The notes under the pieces: generated by a model
Seen by the model: only the letters and a program-made list of their open reading frames with translations
What the model was told of the DNA's origin: nothing
Databases searched by the model: none
Shown: positions 1 through 6,565 of the stretch, piece by piece
Layout: each line of letters begins with the position of its first letter
Position numbering within the stretch: the first letter of the stretch is position 1
Source of the DNA: JADJLQ01 sp034439915
Lineage (GTDB): Bacteria; Bacteroidota; Bacteroidia; Chitinophagales; Saprospiraceae
Assembly (NCBI GenBank): GCA_034439915.1
Contig: JAWXBI010000095.1
Span: forward strand, 1 to 6,566
Reading direction: 5' to 3'
Length of the DNA stretch: 6,566 bases
Translations under genes and position numbers: made by a program

Positions 1-1
1 G

Positions 2-115
2 AAAACTATTAAATTAAGAAAACCTTCTTTGCCTATCGGAATAGTGAAAAACATTTATCAAGCGTGTGCTTGTGCTTCAACTGTCAAACCAAGTAAAGAG
101 GTAGTGTACCATTAA
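2..115 (+). CDS. Possible C-terminal end of an upstream gene (partial, 37 codons)
   Basis: One plus-strand frame is open from the first bases of the window to a TAA at 113-115. It reads as a basic, mixed peptide (KTIKLRKPSLPIGIVKNIYQ, then ACACAS and a tail ending VVYH). It stops 28 bases before the promoter-like motif of the next gene, which is a natural place for a preceding gene to end. I do not recognise the peptide, and an open run of 37 codons in AT-rich DNA can arise by chance. The call rests on position and composition only; the sequence upstream of the window would decide it. Confidence 0.3.
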   Translation, partial: KTIKLRKPSLPIGIVKNIYQACACASTVKPSKEVVYH

Positions 116-143
116 TTTATACAATTACTTGATTATGAACACC

Positions 144-151
144 TATTTTTG
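144..151 (+). promoter_or_regulatory. Bacteroidota-type -7 promoter element
   Basis: TATTTTTG matches the Bacteroidota primary sigma factor -7 consensus TAnnTTTG exactly. It lies 29 bases before the ATG at 181, which would give a short leader of roughly 20 bases. No clear TTG-type -33 element is visible at the expected spacing (about 19-21 bases upstream), so this is a half-supported promoter. It is the only such motif I found in the 180 bases ahead of the gene. Confidence 0.45.
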
Positions 152-180
152 TCCTATAGCCAAGTTGGGTTAATACAATA

Positions 181-2214
181 ATGCGTTTAAATAAATTGAT
201 CAGTAGTTCTGTTTTATTAAGCATTACCTGTACATTTTGGATCGGCTTTACGGCTTGCAAAAACAAAGAAATGCCTTTCGATCCGTTGGAAAGAAATCTT
301 GTATTAGCCGGCAAAAACCGGGCTGAACTGGAAAAGGTCATGGCCCATTACCAAAAAATACCCAGAGACAGCCTTAAATTAAAATCGGCCATATTTCTTA
401 TTAGCAATATAGAGGATAACAAACATTATGACGGGGACTGGCTGGAAAGCTTTGACCAGATCTTTGACTGGTCTGCTTCCCTGGACGCCGAGAGATTAAA
501 AGAGTTTAAAGACTCCATTGAATCTGAGATCGGGAGAAATGGAAAGGCAAAAAGTAAACTTAAAATTGACCTGAAAACCCTTACAGCCGATTATCTCATT
601 GAAAATATTGACCAGGCTTATGCCTCCTGGCAAAATGCTCCCTGGAAATCCTCGGTCAGTTACAATGCCTTTTGTAATTATATCCTTCCGTACAAATCGT
701 TCAGTGAATATTCCGAAGACTGGAGAACTGTATTATATCAACGATATCAATATTTGCTCAATGACCCCGATATTCCCAAAAACATGGAGGATGTATGCTG
801 CGCCCTCGTCCAGGATGAAAAGAATTGGTTCAGGTATACGGAATTGTTTTTCGGTTATCCGGGCGCTTTGAGTATTGGCAATATTTTAAAAGGACAAAGG
901 GGGGCCTGCCGGGAAATGTCAAATCTGGCGGCATATTCAGCCCGCGCCCTGGGTATTCCGGTGGCGATAGATTATACCCCGCAGTGGGCCAATCACTCCG
1001 ATGGCCATATATGGAATGCGCTGATATTAAATGATAGCGCTTTTTTACACTTCCTCGGCGCAGAGGGCATGCCGGGAGATTATACTAATGTCACCAGGGC
1101 AGAGACCAAAACAGCAAAAGTATATAGATATAATCAGGAAATTATTGAATCTAGTTTTGCCGCCAGAGCCAGGAGACTGGGGATCACAGACCTTCCGCCT
1201 TCTTTAGTAAACCCAAGAATCAAAGATGTAACCCCTTATTACACGGAGACTGCGGACCTCAATCTCCACATAAAAGCAAAAGACGGGACGCCAGTGTATC
1301 TATGCATTTTTCAAAATGGTAGCTGGAACGCCATGGATGGAGGTTTTGTTCGGAAACACAGGGTCAGCATAAAAAACCTGGGCCGGGATATCTTATATGC
1401 CCCCATGCTTTATAAATCTGAAACATTTCTGCCCGCCGGCCCGCCCCTCATTATTCCCTGGGAAGGAAAACCCATGGAATTAAAAAACAATAACCCGGAG
1501 CATCTTACCCTTAACCTTTATCGAAAATATCCACTCAAAAGGTACCGCACCTTATGGACCCTGGCGCAATATTTAATCCTTGCCCGTTTTGAAGGATCAA
1601 ATACCCCTGATTTCCAAAGCCCGACTTTATTGTACCAGGCACCAGAATCTTTGAAAGGATACTTTAACAATGGTATCAACGGCCGGATAATCAGGGATCG
1701 ATTGGAATATGAATCTCTTTGGAAACAAGCTGAAGTCCTGATAACGGATAGCTTCCGTTATGTCCGGATCAGGGCGGGCGACAATATTCCATTCAAATTG
1801 GGGGAATTAGAATTTTATACCGGCAATGAAACGATCCCGCTGACCGGACAGCCCATGAGTAACCTGCCTCATCCCGAAAGGGCCTTTGATGGTTTGCCAG
1901 GTTATAGTATCATAAAAGAAGATGAAGTAGAAAAAGATAGATGGGTAGGTCTTGATCTCGGACAAAAAAAGCGGATCACAAAAATCCGGTACCTCCCAGC
2001 CAATGATAAAAACAATATAATTCCGGAAAAAAAATACCAATTGTATTATTGGAAGGACAAATGGGTTTCAATTGGAATTCAAATCGCTAAATCACATCAA
2101 CTGGAATACCGGGATGTACCCACAGGAACGATATACTGGCTTCATTGTAAGGATTGTTTCAGCTCCGAGGAAAGGCCGTTTACTTATGAAAATAACACTC
2201 AAATCTGGTGGTGA
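181..2214 (+). CDS. Transglutaminase-like lipoprotein with C-terminal discoidin-like domain
   Basis: A predicted lipoprotein of 677 residues. The N-terminus has basic residues (R2, K5), a hydrophobic stretch at about 6-24 and a lipobox-like FTAC with Cys26 as the lipidation site, so it should be exported and anchored in the periplasm or on the outer membrane. Residues about 40-215 are a helical region with no motif I recognise. A transglutaminase-like core follows: GQRGACREMSNLA with nucleophile candidate Cys243, then ALGIPVAIDYTPQWA, then DGHIWNAL with His276; Asp285 is a candidate third residue. The FLGAEGMPGDY and KVYR segments after it match a Bacteroidota family of transglutaminase-domain proteins as I remember it. 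Residues about 355-430 look like a beta-sandwich linker. Residues about 525-655 resemble an F5/8 type C (discoidin) fold, with WVGLDLG, KIRYLP and YQLYYW segments, suggesting carbohydrate or surface binding. Members may act as peptidases or in peptide crosslinking; the substrate is unknown. The start is fixed by an in-frame TAG at 157-159 with no other ATG between. No Shine-Dalgarno is visible, as is usual in this phylum. Confidence 0.85.
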   Translation: MRLNKLISSSVLLSITCTFWIGFTACKNKEMPFDPLERNLVLAGKNRAELEKVMAHYQKIPRDSLKLKSAIFLISNIEDNKHYDGDWLESFDQIFDWSASLDAERLKEFKDSIESEIGRNGKAKSKLKIDLKTLTADYLIENIDQAYASWQNAPWKSSVSYNAFCNYILPYKSFSEYSEDWRTVLYQRYQYLLNDPDIPKNMEDVCCALVQDEKNWFRYTELFFGYPGALSIGNILKGQRGACREMSNLAAYSARALGIPVAIDYTPQWANHSDGHIWNALILNDSAFLHFLGAEGMPGDYTNVTRAETKTAKVYRYNQEIIESSFAARARRLGITDLPPSLVNPRIKDVTPYYTETADLNLHIKAKDGTPVYLCIFQNGSWNAMDGGFVRKHRVSIKNLGRDILYAPMLYKSETFLPAGPPLIIPWEGKPMELKNNNPEHLTLNLYRKYPLKRYRTLWTLAQYLILARFEGSNTPDFQSPTLLYQAPESLKGYFNNGINGRIIRDRLEYESLWKQAEVLITDSFRYVRIRAGDNIPFKLGELEFYTGNETIPLTGQPMSNLPHPERAFDGLPGYSIIKEDEVEKDRWVGLDLGQKKRITKIRYLPANDKNNIIPEKKYQLYYWKDKWVSIGIQIAKSHQLEYRDVPTGTIYWLHCKDCFSSEERPFTYENNTQIWW

Positions 2215-2252
2215 GAAAGTGAAGGGTGGCGTCAGTAATCGGCCATCAGCAC

Positions 2253-2287
2253 CTGACTGCTGAAACCTGAAACCTGACTGCTCACTT
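2253..2287. repeat. Degenerate CTGANNN heptamer array between convergent genes
   Basis: Four consecutive 7-bp units run from 2253 to 2280: CTGACTG, CTGAAAC, CTGAAAC, CTGACTG. A decayed fifth unit (CTCACTT, 2281-2287) overlaps the stop codon of the minus-strand gene. A larger array of the same unit lies on the other side of that gene at 4954-5016. Such heptamers resemble the short tandemly repeated sequences known from intergenic regions of some bacterial genomes. The array also contains a small hairpin (TCAGCA at 2246-2251 with TGCTGA at 2258-2263) but no T tract, so I do not call it a terminator. Confidence 0.75.
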
Positions 2288-4762
2288 CAACTCCTCAATA
2301 TTTAAATCATCCAGGTCGCGGGAAGCCAGTTTCAGATAATACGCTTCCATCTCTGAATTACCTGTCTTATTGTATACCTCCGCCATTCGAAGAGCTTTTT
2401 TATTAAAATCAATTTTCATTCTGGTATACGGGACCAGGTTTTTGAAAATTAAATCATTGGTACACGAAATATCGGATTTATATTGAAGCCCGGCAAGATA
2501 CCGGTGAATGGTCGGAAACTTTAATAAATTGGAAAGACCAGTCATGTAATACCGGGTCACTGAATAAGCGATATTTTTATGAGCGCCCATTCGTAAATAA
2601 TAATAATCCCCCATAGCCAAAGGGGCAAGATAATCCTGGTGATTTAAATACAACGATTTCCTTAACAAACGCTGGGCCAAAGCGCTATCGCCTTCCGCTT
2701 CAGCGATCCGGGACAGGTAATAATAAGGGCGATACAGATCGGGCAGTTCCTGAACAACCCGGGAGAAAAGTTTTTTTGCTTCAGACGATTGGGAGGCCGA
2801 CCAGAATAAAAGCCCCAACCGGGCGGCAAATACGGAATTGTACCCGGTATCGATACTGTTTTTCAAATGGAAAATGGCTTTTTCAATGAGCAACCCGGAC
2901 AGGGCCGGCCGGCGATAGCTTAAATCTTCAAAAAATTCAGATTCCAGTAATTCAGGATCCAGTCGTATAGCCTTTTCATACAAGCCATAAGCTAGCGAGG
3001 TATCTCCGCTGTATTCAGCCGAAAGACCATATCCTATAAGAAATTCAATATTATTCGGCTCAGCATACAGGGCTTTTTGAAAATGGTTACCAGGCAATTT
3101 TGTCTTGGCCGGATCTTGTAAAAAAAGCAGGCAGGCTAAATTAAAATGAAAGCCCCCGTCATAGGGATTCAGTTCCAATGCTTTTTTAAAATGGGATAAA
3201 GCAGCAGTAAACGATGCAGGGTCGTCAATGGCTGGAGCTGAAAACAAAGAATCCATTTTTTCATTGACACTTCCGGATATCAATCCTGCCAATTCATGAT
3301 AAGGGGCATTACCAGGGGCGAGTTTCAGCGCCCGGTCCATTCTGTCTTTTGCGGCTGGTATGGATCCTTGTTCCCAGAGTATGACAGATTCATTCATCAC
3401 CTGTTCCGCTTTATGGTATCTCCATTTTTCAAAATGAATCCAAGCCCCCACGCATAAAATCAGGACCATGGGCAAATAGCGGATCATACCCTTAATGAAT
3501 CTTGAACCCTTATCCATTGACCACGGTGTGCCGGTCACCGGACTCAGGCCCGCATATACGCAAGTCATCACCATCACCGGGTTGTTTTCAAAAAAACTGG
3601 AAAAAAACAATTCCCTGAAACAATAGGTAATAAAACCCGCAAACAGCAGCAGGTATACTATTCGCTCCTGAGTATTGGTATCCCTGGACAGGCGAATGAA
3701 GAACCGCCATAAGATCACAAGAAACAAAAGGGAATAAATAATTAAACCCAGCAATCCTTTTTCAATCAGTATCTGGAGATAAAGGTTATTGGTAAAAACA
3801 TGATAACCAGCATCTTCGTTGACAGGGTAGCAATGGTTTCTGGAAAGAGCATAATTATAAGCCCCGGCTCCGGGCCACCAATGGTCTTTGACCTTACACC
3901 AGGCCAGTTGAAAGGTCTCCAGCCGTCCCTTGGTGCTCCTTTGCTGGGAGACGGTTTTATTCATGGCCATGGTAGACTTAAATGGCTCGTAAATAGGTAC
4001 CAGCATCAATGCCAATATTCCTATAGTGGCAATTACAGGAAGGAAAAGCGTTTTGAGTTTTACCAGTCGGAAAAATATAAAACCCGTGGTTAATACACTG
4101 CCAAAAACCACCAGGGAGAGGTAAGCGCCCCTGGAAAAACTAATCAGTACAGAAAAAACTACCAGGGAAAAACAAAGCAAGCCAATCCATACAGGATATT
4201 TTGCAGACCGGAAGAGCACACCTACAATAAGGGGAAAGGGCAAAAAACACAGGGCCAGAGTGGCCCAATCGTTATTCCTGAAACCAAAAGGTGAAAACAA
4301 AGCTTTGAATTGAGAGGCATCCAGCCAGCCCTCCGCCTCGAGGTTAGCCTTTAAAAGAAAAAAGGAAATGATAGATCCAAACGAAAGCAAGAGGCCAAGT
4401 ATCCCAAGGGAAGTGAGCAGGACATTCCTGGATATTGAATTCCTCAGACCCAGGCGAAGCAGGTAATAAAACAACACCCAAAAAAACATTTTTTCTACTG
4501 ACAAAAAGCTATTGGGCCGGTATATGGAAAAAAAGTACGTGAAGAATTCAATACCCAGAAGAGCTAACAAAAGCAGGTCAATGGGATCAAATTTCAAAAG
4601 GCTACCAGAATTCTTGTTGAAGGCCAACGCCAGTCCGGGCACCCCAAGGATCAGTATGGGCAGCACTACTACTGAATTCCAAAAGCCAATCCAGGTCAGC
4701 AGGACGATTAAAATGATGAAAAACAGGTCCCGCCGGCTATTTTCCCCTTCCAGTAAAATCAT
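2282..4762 (-). CDS. O-antigen ligase/polymerase-like (Wzy_C) membrane protein with C-terminal TPR region
   Basis: The 826-residue product has two parts. Residues about 12-445 hold many hydrophobic segments, roughly ten to twelve membrane spans, with landmarks of the Wzy_C/O-antigen ligase superfamily: SFSRGAY with Arg211 at the end of a span, then a loop with KGR (Arg280), WWPGAGAYNY (about 295-304), then HVFTNNLYLQILIEKGLLG with His321. Arg and His in these positions match residues considered important in WaaL-type ligases. Members transfer or polymerise undecaprenyl-linked glycans on the periplasmic face, or in some cases glycosylate proteins. Residues about 447-826 are soluble and helical, with TPR-like units near 450-485, 520-550, 570-605 and 650-715, for example ALSHFKKALELNPYDGGFHF. 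The TPR tail roughly doubles the usual ligase length of about 400 residues and probably recruits a partner or acceptor. The acceptor, whether it is ligase or polymerase, and the side of the membrane that holds the TPRs cannot be read from the sequence. It is convergent with the lipoprotein gene and has no obvious operon partner. The ATG at 4762 has only a weak GGAG about 20 bases upstream and no clear TAnnTTTG promoter. Confidence 0.83.
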   Translation of the reverse strand: MILLEGENSRRDLFFIILIVLLTWIGFWNSVVVLPILILGVPGLALAFNKNSGSLLKFDPIDLLLLALLGIEFFTYFFSIYRPNSFLSVEKMFFWVLFYYLLRLGLRNSISRNVLLTSLGILGLLLSFGSIISFFLLKANLEAEGWLDASQFKALFSPFGFRNNDWATLALCFLPFPLIVGVLFRSAKYPVWIGLLCFSLVVFSVLISFSRGAYLSLVVFGSVLTTGFIFFRLVKLKTLFLPVIATIGILALMLVPIYEPFKSTMAMNKTVSQQRSTKGRLETFQLAWCKVKDHWWPGAGAYNYALSRNHCYPVNEDAGYHVFTNNLYLQILIEKGLLGLIIYSLLFLVILWRFFIRLSRDTNTQERIVYLLLFAGFITYCFRELFFSSFFENNPVMVMTCVYAGLSPVTGTPWSMDKGSRFIKGMIRYLPMVLILCVGAWIHFEKWRYHKAEQVMNESVILWEQGSIPAAKDRMDRALKLAPGNAPYHELAGLISGSVNEKMDSLFSAPAIDDPASFTAALSHFKKALELNPYDGGFHFNLACLLFLQDPAKTKLPGNHFQKALYAEPNNIEFLIGYGLSAEYSGDTSLAYGLYEKAIRLDPELLESEFFEDLSYRRPALSGLLIEKAIFHLKNSIDTGYNSVFAARLGLLFWSASQSSEAKKLFSRVVQELPDLYRPYYYLSRIAEAEGDSALAQRLLRKSLYLNHQDYLAPLAMGDYYYLRMGAHKNIAYSVTRYYMTGLSNLLKFPTIHRYLAGLQYKSDISCTNDLIFKNLVPYTRMKIDFNKKALRMAEVYNKTGNSEMEAYYLKLASRDLDDLNIEELK

Positions 4763-4953
4763 TTTAAAAAACTATCATTTAACTCCACAGCAATATATAA
4801 TAAAAAGGGAAGACAAATCGCTTAATTGTGAAAACGGATCAGGCGTGTACCAAAGGCTCATTTACTTACGAAAGATAACCGGCAATTGATGGTGGTGATA
4901 AAGGTGATTGGTGGGCAGTGATTAGAAATTAGGATCTCCGTTAACTGCTGTAA

Positions 4954-5016
4954 CTGATAACTGTCAACTGACAGCTGACTGCTGACTGCTGACTGCTGAA
5001 AGCTGATACCTGATAA
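4954..5016. repeat. CTGANNN heptamer array, nine units
   Basis: Nine 7-bp units stand end to end with no slip: CTGATAA, CTGTCAA, CTGACAG, three copies of CTGACTG, CTGAAAG, CTGATAC, CTGATAA. Diverged traces continue on both sides (CTGTAA at 4948-4953, ACTGACC at 5017-5023). The first three positions are invariant and the last three vary. CTGTCA-AC-TGACAG at 4961-4974 is a small perfect inverted repeat. Because 7 is not a multiple of 3, the array encodes Ser/Gln/Leu-rich low-complexity peptide in open frames, which explains the spurious short frame across it. The unit is the same as in the array at 2253-2287. Confidence 0.85.
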
Positions 5017-5036
5017 ACTGACCTTGCCTGAAATAG

Positions 5037-5260
5037 GGTTACCTGTTTCAATATACATCAATATTTAGATTTGATATTTTTCTCTGCAATAAATACCTTC
5101 ACCTGATCTATGTGAGGATGGAGACGGGCTCTGCTGGGGAGCAACCTGTTGAGTGCCGAAACCATAGATGCACTGGAAAAAGAAGGAGCTGAGTCACTTG
5201 GCTCTTTTCTTTTTAAGACCCTTCTTTTTTTAGGGGAGAAAAAACTAAAAAACCCAACAT
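5037..5260 (+). pseudogene. Possible frame-disrupted gene remnant next to the IS
   Basis: Two overlapping plus-strand frames look coding but are offset by one base. One, open from 5037 to about 5188, includes CNKYLHLIYVRMETG. The other, open from 5116, includes RRALLGSNLLSAETIDALEK followed by EGAESLGSFLFK. Joining them near 5115-5125 would make one continuous domain-like stretch that then runs into the presumed insertion sequence end. The segment ending LGSFLF faintly recalls the part of chorismate lyase-like (UbiC/DUF98) proteins that ends in a PLGxxLF pattern, but this is a memory-based hint and not a family assignment. A terminator-like hairpin lies inside the second frame, which argues that it is no longer, or never was, a working gene. 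Confidence 0.2.
5186..5214 (+). terminator. Rho-independent terminator-like hairpin, plus strand
   Basis: GAGCTGAG at 5186-5193 pairs with CTTGGCTC at 5197-5204 around a TCA loop. This makes an 8-bp stem with two G-T wobbles, followed directly by TTTTCTTTTT (5205-5214). The A-rich flank on the left can pair with part of the T tract, so it may also work weakly in the other direction. No intact plus-strand gene precedes it, so it may end a lost gene, a small RNA, or read-through transcription entering the IS from outside. Confidence 0.5.
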
Positions 5261-5284
5261 TGAAATTGGAAGGACAATCATGTT

Positions 5285-6001
5285 TTATTTCCATTGATAA
5301 ATATTTAGTAGGGGCCGATCTGCTGGATTTATAGTTTTAATTTTTTCTTCAAAGGCGATCGGTGTTATAAAATTCAGACTTTGATGCGGCCGTTCATCAT
5401 TGTACAACCTCTTTATTTTAGCGGCAGCCCGGGTGATGTTTTTTTCTGTTAATAAGGTTTCCTCCAAGTATTCGTGTTTTAAGGTCCCATGGATCCTTTC
5501 CACATACGCGTTTTGTTGAGGCATCTTACACATACTCAGTTTCATTTTGCAACTTTTTATTAAAAGCTCACGAAGTGCTTTGCTGATATTTTGAGAACCT
5601 TTATCCGAATGGAAGATGCACCCAACTAAGACCTTCTTTGACTTTATTTTTAATACCTGTCTGAATGCACGGATGTTTTCGATCGATTTCAAACTTTTGG
5701 ACATATGGAGCGCTAACAACCTTTTACTATAGACATCCATGATGGTAACTCCATAAAAATCAATCTGTTCAACTTTAAAGTAAAATATATCTGTTTGATA
5801 AACCTGATCGATATTATTGATCGTCAGACCAGACACTAAGTCCGGATATACCACCACATTTTGTCCCCAGGTCGTTTTATGAACCGGACGTTTACGCCTG
5901 ACTCTGAATCCATTGCAAAATGCGATTTGCTCATAATGATCTCTTCCAATACCAATTTTATACTTCTCCTTCTGCGAAATATAAATCTTTCTGCTACCCA
6001 T
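5285..6001 (-). CDS. IS3-family transposase OrfB, integrase catalytic core
   Basis: A 238-residue open frame with an rve-type (RNase H fold) integrase core that cuts and joins DNA at the element ends. Catalytic candidates, numbered from the ATG at 6001, are Asp71 in YQTDIFYF, Asp133 in FHSDKGSQ and Glu168 in NAYVERIHGTLKHEYL. The second Asp and the Glu are 35 positions apart, as in the DDE family. YNDERPHQSLNFITPIAFEE is the usual IS3 C-terminal signature. The ATG at 6001 is probably not the true start: MGSRKIY is the expected continuation of the N-terminal segment at 6137-6003, with which it is out of frame by one base at an A8 run. Repaired, OrfB would be about 283 residues, a normal IS3 length. 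As it stands, the core alone lacks the N-terminal part and is unlikely to be active unless slippage restores the frame. Confidence 0.85.
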   Translation of the reverse strand: MGSRKIYISQKEKYKIGIGRDHYEQIAFCNGFRVRRKRPVHKTTWGQNVVVYPDLVSGLTINNIDQVYQTDIFYFKVEQIDFYGVTIMDVYSKRLLALHMSKSLKSIENIRAFRQVLKIKSKKVLVGCIFHSDKGSQNISKALRELLIKSCKMKLSMCKMPQQNAYVERIHGTLKHEYLEETLLTEKNITRAAAKIKRLYNDERPHQSLNFITPIAFEEKIKTINPADRPLLNIYQWK

Positions 6002-6137
6002 TTTTTTTGTGATCCTTTCGAACCTTGACCAGTGAGGCGATTACTATTGCCTCCTGCTCCTGAATGTATAGTTCTCTTTTCCTGAATTTATACATCGCTT
6101 GTTTGCTCACTCCCGTAATAAGATATAGATCCTTCAT
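5994..6137 (-). CDS. N-terminal segment of OrfB, cut off by frameshift
   Basis: Starting at ATG 6137, 14 bases after the orfA stop, this frame reads MKDLYLITGVSKQAMYKFRK and continues through QEAIVIASLVKVRKDHKK before a TAG at 5994-5996. This is the characteristic beginning of OrfB in IS3 elements, including the helix-rich segment before the integrase core. It also stays open upstream of its ATG in the same frame (EWYRNQQGIIHELK), as expected for an OrfAB fusion made by -1 frameshifting. After residue 45 an eight-A run shifts it out of register with the core. The frame is 47 codons long and is too short to be found by length alone. Confidence 0.75.
   Translation of the reverse strand: MKDLYLITGVSKQAMYKFRKRELYIQEQEAIVIASLVKVRKDHKKNG
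6001..6008 (-). other. A8 homopolymer that breaks orfB
   Basis: On the minus strand the sequence reads CAC, then eight A, then TGGG. With seven A the codons would be CAC AAA AAA ATG GGT, joining DHKK to MGSRK in one frame. The eighth A forces AAT GGG TAG instead. Reading on into the core needs a +1 shift or loss of one A, unlike the -1 shift typical of IS3 elements. Explanations are a real indel, polymerase slippage on the tract that restores some transcripts, or a base-calling error. Confidence 0.7.
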
Positions 6138-6151
6138 TTTCAATTCATGAA

Positions 6152-6565
6152 TTATGCCCTGTTGATTTCTGTACCATTCGATGCATGACTTGAGAAATTT
6201 TTTTTTATATCTAACTTCAACTCCGCACTGGCCAAGTCAATGAGCTTATTCAAAAAATCTAATTCCATTTGTTTTCGACCTAAGGCCGCCTCAGCCTTTT
6301 GAAGTTTGATTTCAAGCTCCTTGGTCTTATAACTTTCGCTTTTGTCTTCCACTACCAGTATTTTATTTTTTTGCAAATATCTGCTATACTTATATATCCA
6401 GGTGTAGACCGTCTGACAACTAACACTAAGCTCACGGGATGCTTCAAGAACACTGCACTTCCCTTGTTCAATATCTAATACAGTTTGCCTTTTTATTACC
6501 TCACTAAACCGGCGTATTGGTGTCAAACCACGTTTCTTCACCAAATTTGATCCTTTTCCTTCCAT
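6152..6565 (-). CDS. IS3-family OrfA, HTH protein
   Basis: A 137-residue protein that in IS3 elements binds the terminal repeats and supplies the N-terminal part of the OrfAB transposase. Residues about 20-60 hold a helix-turn-helix of the transposase type (SVLEASRELSVSCQTVYTWI). Residues about 78-115 are a heptad-rich coiled coil (KTKELEIKLQKAEAALGRKQ onward), the leucine-zipper-like dimerisation region typical of OrfA. The end, from residue 123 (NFSSHASNGTEINRA), is the unshifted tail used only when no frameshift occurs. The ATG at 6565-6563 lies one base from the window edge, so the true start could be further upstream, although about 100-140 residues is normal for the family. A -1 shift at residues 121-122 would fuse it to OrfB. 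Confidence 0.87.
   Translation of the reverse strand: MEGKGSNLVKKRGLTPIRRFSEVIKRQTVLDIEQGKCSVLEASRELSVSCQTVYTWIYKYSRYLQKNKILVVEDKSESYKTKELEIKLQKAEAALGRKQMELDFLNKLIDLASAELKLDIKKNFSSHASNGTEINRA
6198..6206 (-). promoter_or_regulatory. Programmed -1 frameshift site (A9)
   Basis: Near the end of orfA the minus strand reads ATA AAA AAA AAT TTC, containing nine A and so an A_AAA_AAA slippery heptamer. Slipping back one base after the second AAA gives K-F-L-K-S-C-I-E-W-Y-R-N-Q-Q-G and leads straight into the orfB N-terminal frame, with no stop before MKDLY. This is the standard way IS3 elements make OrfAB. I did not establish a downstream stimulating structure. Confidence 0.72.

Larger units (their letters stand above)
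4763..5284. other. Intergenic region between the Wzy_C-TPR gene and the IS
   Basis: About 520 bases without a convincing intact gene. From left to right it holds the AT-rich leader of the minus-strand membrane protein gene (4763 to about 4860), a heptamer array (4954-5016), a stretch with frame-disrupted coding-like signal (about 5037-5260), a plus-strand terminator-like hairpin (5186-5214), and the downstream end of the insertion sequence. Short open frames exist on both strands. The minus-strand frame at 4858-5061 runs through the heptamer array and is low complexity, and the minus-strand frame at 5058-5294 is rich in Ser, Ala and Pro in the way antisense frames often are. I call neither a gene. 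Confidence 0.6.

Noticed and set aside
2246..2263. Hairpin between the convergent genes as a bidirectional terminator
   Set aside because: The 6-bp stem TCAGCA/TGCTGA has no T tract on either side and arises from the heptamer repeat units themselves.
3800..4093. Plus-strand frame of 97 codons inside the Wzy_C-TPR gene
   Set aside because: It is wholly antisense to well-supported membrane-protein coding sequence and has no recognisable content.
4954..5016. Heptamer array as a CRISPR-like or replication iteron array
   Set aside because: There are no spacers, the unit is degenerate in its last three bases, and no replication or cas gene is nearby.
4858..5061. Minus-strand frame of 67 codons
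   Set aside because: It runs through the heptamer array and reads as Ser/Gln/Leu-rich low complexity. Its openness is explained by the repeat.
5241..5269. Minus-strand terminator after orfB
   Set aside because: A T-rich tract is present, but the stem is only CCAA/TTGG plus one wobble, which is too weak to call.
5058..5294. Minus-strand frame of 78 codons just after the transposase
   Set aside because: Its composition is rich in Ser, Ala, Pro and Arg, it overlaps the end of orfB, and it is antisense to a more protein-like plus-strand frame. No domain or start signal was seen.
5261..5334. Plus-strand coding continuing past the IS end (LKLEGQSCFISIDKYL)
   Set aside because: From 5285 on it is antisense to the real OrfB C-terminus, so this part is most simply chance.
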